Shown here: one piece after another, positions 5,457 through 6,753 of the stretch
Layout of the letters: each line of letters begins with the position of its first letter
Numbering within the stretch: the first letter of the stretch is position 1
From: an uncultured Oscillibacter sp.
GTDB lineage: Bacteria > Bacillota > Clostridia > Oscillospirales > Oscillospiraceae
Assembly (NCBI GenBank): GCA_904393855.1
Contig: CAJFNE010000101.1
Coordinates: 1-6,753, forward strand
Reading direction: 5' to 3'
Length of the DNA stretch: 6,753 bases
Notes under the pieces: model-generated
Databases searched by the model: none
Told to the model about the DNA's origin: nothing
What the model saw: the letters and a program-made list of their open reading frames with translations, nothing else
Program-made: the position numbers and the translations under genes

Positions 5457-5479
5457 CTTTGAACCCTCACATTTCAAAG
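5457..5479. promoter_or_regulatory. Inverted repeat CTTTGAA-9-TTCAAAG
   Basis: Perfect 7-bp arms (5457-5463 and 5473-5479) separated by 9 nt lie midway in the divergent control region. They could bind a dimeric regulator or form a weak hairpin. The sequence is unlike the 5304-5318 palindrome, so a second regulator is possible. Tentative. Confidence 0.3.
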
Positions 5480-5510
5480 GCTTTTCTTCCCCCGATAATC
5501 CTCGAATTCC

Positions 5511-5554
5511 GTTTTTCTGTATTTAAAAAGCAAATTCTAATATTAAGAATTATT
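5511..5554. repeat. Imperfect direct repeat, copy 2, with second operator-like palindrome
   Basis: This copy of the repeat (TGTATTTAAAAAGCAAATT at 5518-5536) runs into ATTCT-AATATTA-AGAAT (5534-5550), an inverted repeat with 5-bp arms. Bases 5539-5550 (AATATTAAGAAT) match the start of the 5304-5318 palindrome at 11 of 12 positions. It lies about 100 bp upstream of the candidate regulator promoter, as expected if one protein controls both directions. Confidence 0.5.
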
Positions 5555-5652
5555 CCGGCCTACCAGTGCTTTTGCCGCAGCAGCGTGTCTGCCCCTCGTC
5601 TGGGCAGCCGCAGTTCTCCGTGCCGCCGGAGTATTTCGGTGGGATATTTGGG

Positions 5653-5681
5653 TTGCAAATTATTTCCGAGTATGTTACAGT
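5653..5681 (+). promoter_or_regulatory. Candidate promoter of the IclR-family gene
   Basis: TTGCAA (5653-5658), 17 nt, then TACAGT (5676-5681) with TG one base before the -10 (extended -10). It predicts a start near 5688 and a leader of about 30 nt containing the ribosome site GGGGAGG. The -10 is imperfect and other starts in the AT-rich DNA upstream cannot be excluded. Confidence 0.5.
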
Positions 5682-5718
5682 GATGGACAGAAACACCTTG
5701 CATATGGGGAGGAATGCT

Positions 5719-6534
5719 ATGAATCCCAGCGGTTATCAGCCGAAATATCCCGTGCAGACGCTGCAAAAATCCATGGACGTTCTGCTCTATATGGTGAACC
5801 ATCCCAGCCCTGAGGGCCTTACCATCACGGAAATCAGCGCGCATACCGGCATCAGCAAGAGCGGCGTCCACCGGATTCTGGATACTTTCCTCTCCTATCG
5901 GATCGTGGAGAAGCTGGAATCCGCCCAGACCTACCGCCTGGGGTGGGGCCTGTATGAGCTGGGCCTGGCGGTGCCGTCCACCAACAGTCTCCTGTCCACC
6001 GACTACGCGGACATCATGTCCGACCTGTGCCACCAGCTCTCGGAGACCATCAACCTGGGCATCCGCAGTGAGGACGAGGTGGTAATCATTCACAAGCGGG
6101 AACCTCAGAGCCGGTTTCACGCCTCGACTGTCGTGGGCGACCGGGAGCCCCTGCACGCCACCAGTCTGGGAAAGGTTTTTCTCTCCGCCCTCACCAATGA
6201 CGAGGTGCGGGAGTACTATGCCACCCACAAGATCGTCCGCATGACCGAGAATTCCATCATGACGGCGGAGGCCATGATCCCGGAGCTGGTCAGGACCCGA
6301 AAGCTGGGTTACGCTATGGACTGCGAGGAGTTCGAGCCGGATCTGATCTGCGTGGCCATGCCCATCTGGGATTACACCGGAAAGATTGCGGCGGCCATGA
6401 GCGTCAGCGGCCCCTCCTCCCACATGACGGAGACCTACATGGAGCTGGTCATCCAGGAGCTGCGGAAAGCCGTCAACAAGATCTCCGCCTCCCTGGGCTA
6501 CACGGAGTCTATTCAGAAAAAGCTCCCGGTCTGA
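5719..6534 (+). CDS. IclR-family transcriptional regulator, divergent from the oxidoreductase operon
   Basis: A 271-residue DNA-binding regulator. The N-terminal winged helix-turn-helix (about 11-75) contains VQTLQKSMDVLLYM, then TITEISAHTGISKSGVHRIL (35-54) as the HTH, and the wing with TYRLGWGLYELG. The C-terminal IclR effector domain (about 90-262) holds REPLHATSLGKVFLS (142-156) and the ligand-pocket block YAMDCEEFEPDLICVAMPI (198-216) with ISVSGP-like AMSVSGP. ATG 5719 is chosen because GGGGAGG (5706-5712) lies 6 nt upstream. An in-frame ATG at 5704 and earlier ones have no ribosome site and only add non-homologous residues. Length is normal (IclR proteins are usually about 250-270). It is divergent from the operon and flanked by operator-like repeats. 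It probably senses a small organic acid, perhaps a 2-oxo- or 2-hydroxyacid, and controls the operon and itself (inference). Confidence 0.94.
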   Translation: MNPSGYQPKYPVQTLQKSMDVLLYMVNHPSPEGLTITEISAHTGISKSGVHRILDTFLSYRIVEKLESAQTYRLGWGLYELGLAVPSTNSLLSTDYADIMSDLCHQLSETINLGIRSEDEVVIIHKREPQSRFHASTVVGDREPLHATSLGKVFLSALTNDEVREYYATHKIVRMTENSIMTAEAMIPELVRTRKLGYAMDCEEFEPDLICVAMPIWDYTGKIAAAMSVSGPSSHMTETYMELVIQELRKAVNKISASLGYTESIQKKLPV

Positions 6535-6561
6535 GCACAGGACGCAATCCACAAACAAAAG

Positions 6562-6593
6562 AATCCCCCCTGAGACTCGTCTCAGGGGGGATT
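6562..6593. terminator. Bidirectional terminator after the IclR-family gene
   Basis: A perfect 14-bp stem (6562-6575 with 6580-6593) with loop CTCG, rich in six consecutive C/G pairs. The minus-strand side is followed by TTCTTTTGTTTG, a good U-tract for the converging gene beyond 6719. The plus side has only TTTC, a weaker tail. It starts 27 nt after the IclR stop. Confidence 0.88.
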
Positions 6594-6599
6594 TCATCT

Positions 6600-6718
6600 G
6601 TAGGAACGGGTGCCATCCTTTGGAGCTCAGCCCCATGGCTTTCCGGGGCCGCACGCCTCCGGCAAAATGCTTGCACGCCGGACTCCCGGCGCAAGGGCAC
6701 TCGGACTGCGCCTGGATC
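6600..6718 (-). other. GC-rich 3' untranslated stretch with hairpins, no gene recognised
   Basis: Between the terminator and the stop codon at 6719 no credible coding frame is seen. A hairpin at 6670-6695 pairs CTTGC/GCAAG and GCCGG/CCGGC around ACTC with a 2-nt bulge (10 bp). A second, GCCCC (6630-6634) with GGGGC (6645-6649), has a 10-nt loop. This is probably the 3' untranslated region of the minus-strand gene. Confidence 0.4.
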
Positions 6719-6753
6719 TTACTCCTTCTCCGCCAGGGCCTTCGCCTCGGCGA
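6719..6753 (-). CDS. C-terminal end of an unidentified protein (partial)
   Basis: A minus-strand frame entering from the right edge reads AEAKALAEKE and stops at TAA (6719-6721). Codons (GCG, GCC, CTG, GAG, AAG) match the usage of neighbouring genes, and the hydrophilic Ala/Glu/Lys tail looks like a protein C-terminus. The minus-strand U-tract at the 6562-6593 hairpin suits a transcript from here. Too short to identify. Confidence 0.45.
   Translation of the reverse strand, partial: AEAKALAEKE

Noticed and set aside
5281..5560. CRISPR-like array in the repeated AT-rich region.
   Set aside because: Only two imperfect copies at 194-bp spacing. No regular spacers or cas genes, so better explained as operator sites.
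5560..6654. 364-residue minus-strand open frame opposite the IclR-family gene.
   Set aside because: The plus strand encodes a full IclR-family protein with a ribosome site. The antisense frame resembles nothing and crosses the terminator hairpin.
1..6753. Mobile element, prophage or insertion sequence.
   Set aside because: No transposase or integrase, no terminal inverted repeats, and gene composition is even across the window.

Overview
The window is GC-rich in its genes with AT-rich control regions. It carries strong Shine-Dalgarno sites and genes of strict-anaerobe metabolism: a reverse-type rubrerythrin, a rubredoxin and a 2-oxoacid:ferredoxin oxidoreductase. An Lsa/Vga-like ABC-F tail and an IclR regulator complete the picture. 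This suggests a high-GC anaerobic Clostridia chromosome, perhaps a gut Oscillospiraceae relative. The taxonomic guess rests on gene types and style only; no rRNA or marker gene is present.

Layout. (1) 1-337, plus strand: C-terminal end of an ABC-F ATPase, closed by a 13-bp hairpin (343-371) shared with the convergent minus-strand unit. (2) 394-1166, minus strand: an oxidative-stress pair, rubrerythrin (rubredoxin domain first) followed by a small rubredoxin, with an extended -10 promoter at 1240-1267. (3) 1286-1597: non-coding, with two strong hairpins (1473-1510 and 1542-1582) after the next operon's end. (4) 1598-5135, minus strand: a five-gene operon of 2[4Fe-4S] ferredoxin, alpha, beta (ThDP) and gamma subunits of a VOR/KOR-type oxidoreductase, then a D-2-hydroxyacid dehydrogenase. 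ATGA overlaps join alpha-beta and beta-gamma. (5) 5136-5718: a 583-nt divergent control region. It holds a perfect-consensus sigma-A promoter (TTGACA, 17 nt, TATAAT), a ~135-nt leader able to fold into a junction-like structure, a perfect 7-1-7 palindrome touching the -35 box, and related AT-rich repeats nearer the regulator. (6) 5719-6534, plus strand: an IclR-family regulator, closed by a 14-bp hairpin (6562-6593). (7) 6600-6753: GC-rich hairpins and the last codons of a probable minus-strand gene.

How it fits together (inference). The oxidoreductase would oxidise a 2-oxoacid, probably from amino-acid transamination, to acyl-CoA, CO2 and reduced ferredoxin. The dehydrogenase could reduce the same or a related 2-oxoacid to a D-2-hydroxyacid and recycle NADH. 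Together they would form an oxidative and a reductive branch under a divergent IclR regulator. The substrate cannot be read from the sequence. The most interesting parts are the control region and leader, the hydroxyacid dehydrogenase in an oxidoreductase operon, and two motif deviations: a CxC first knuckle in the rubredoxin and a GxGxxP nucleotide loop in the dehydrogenase.
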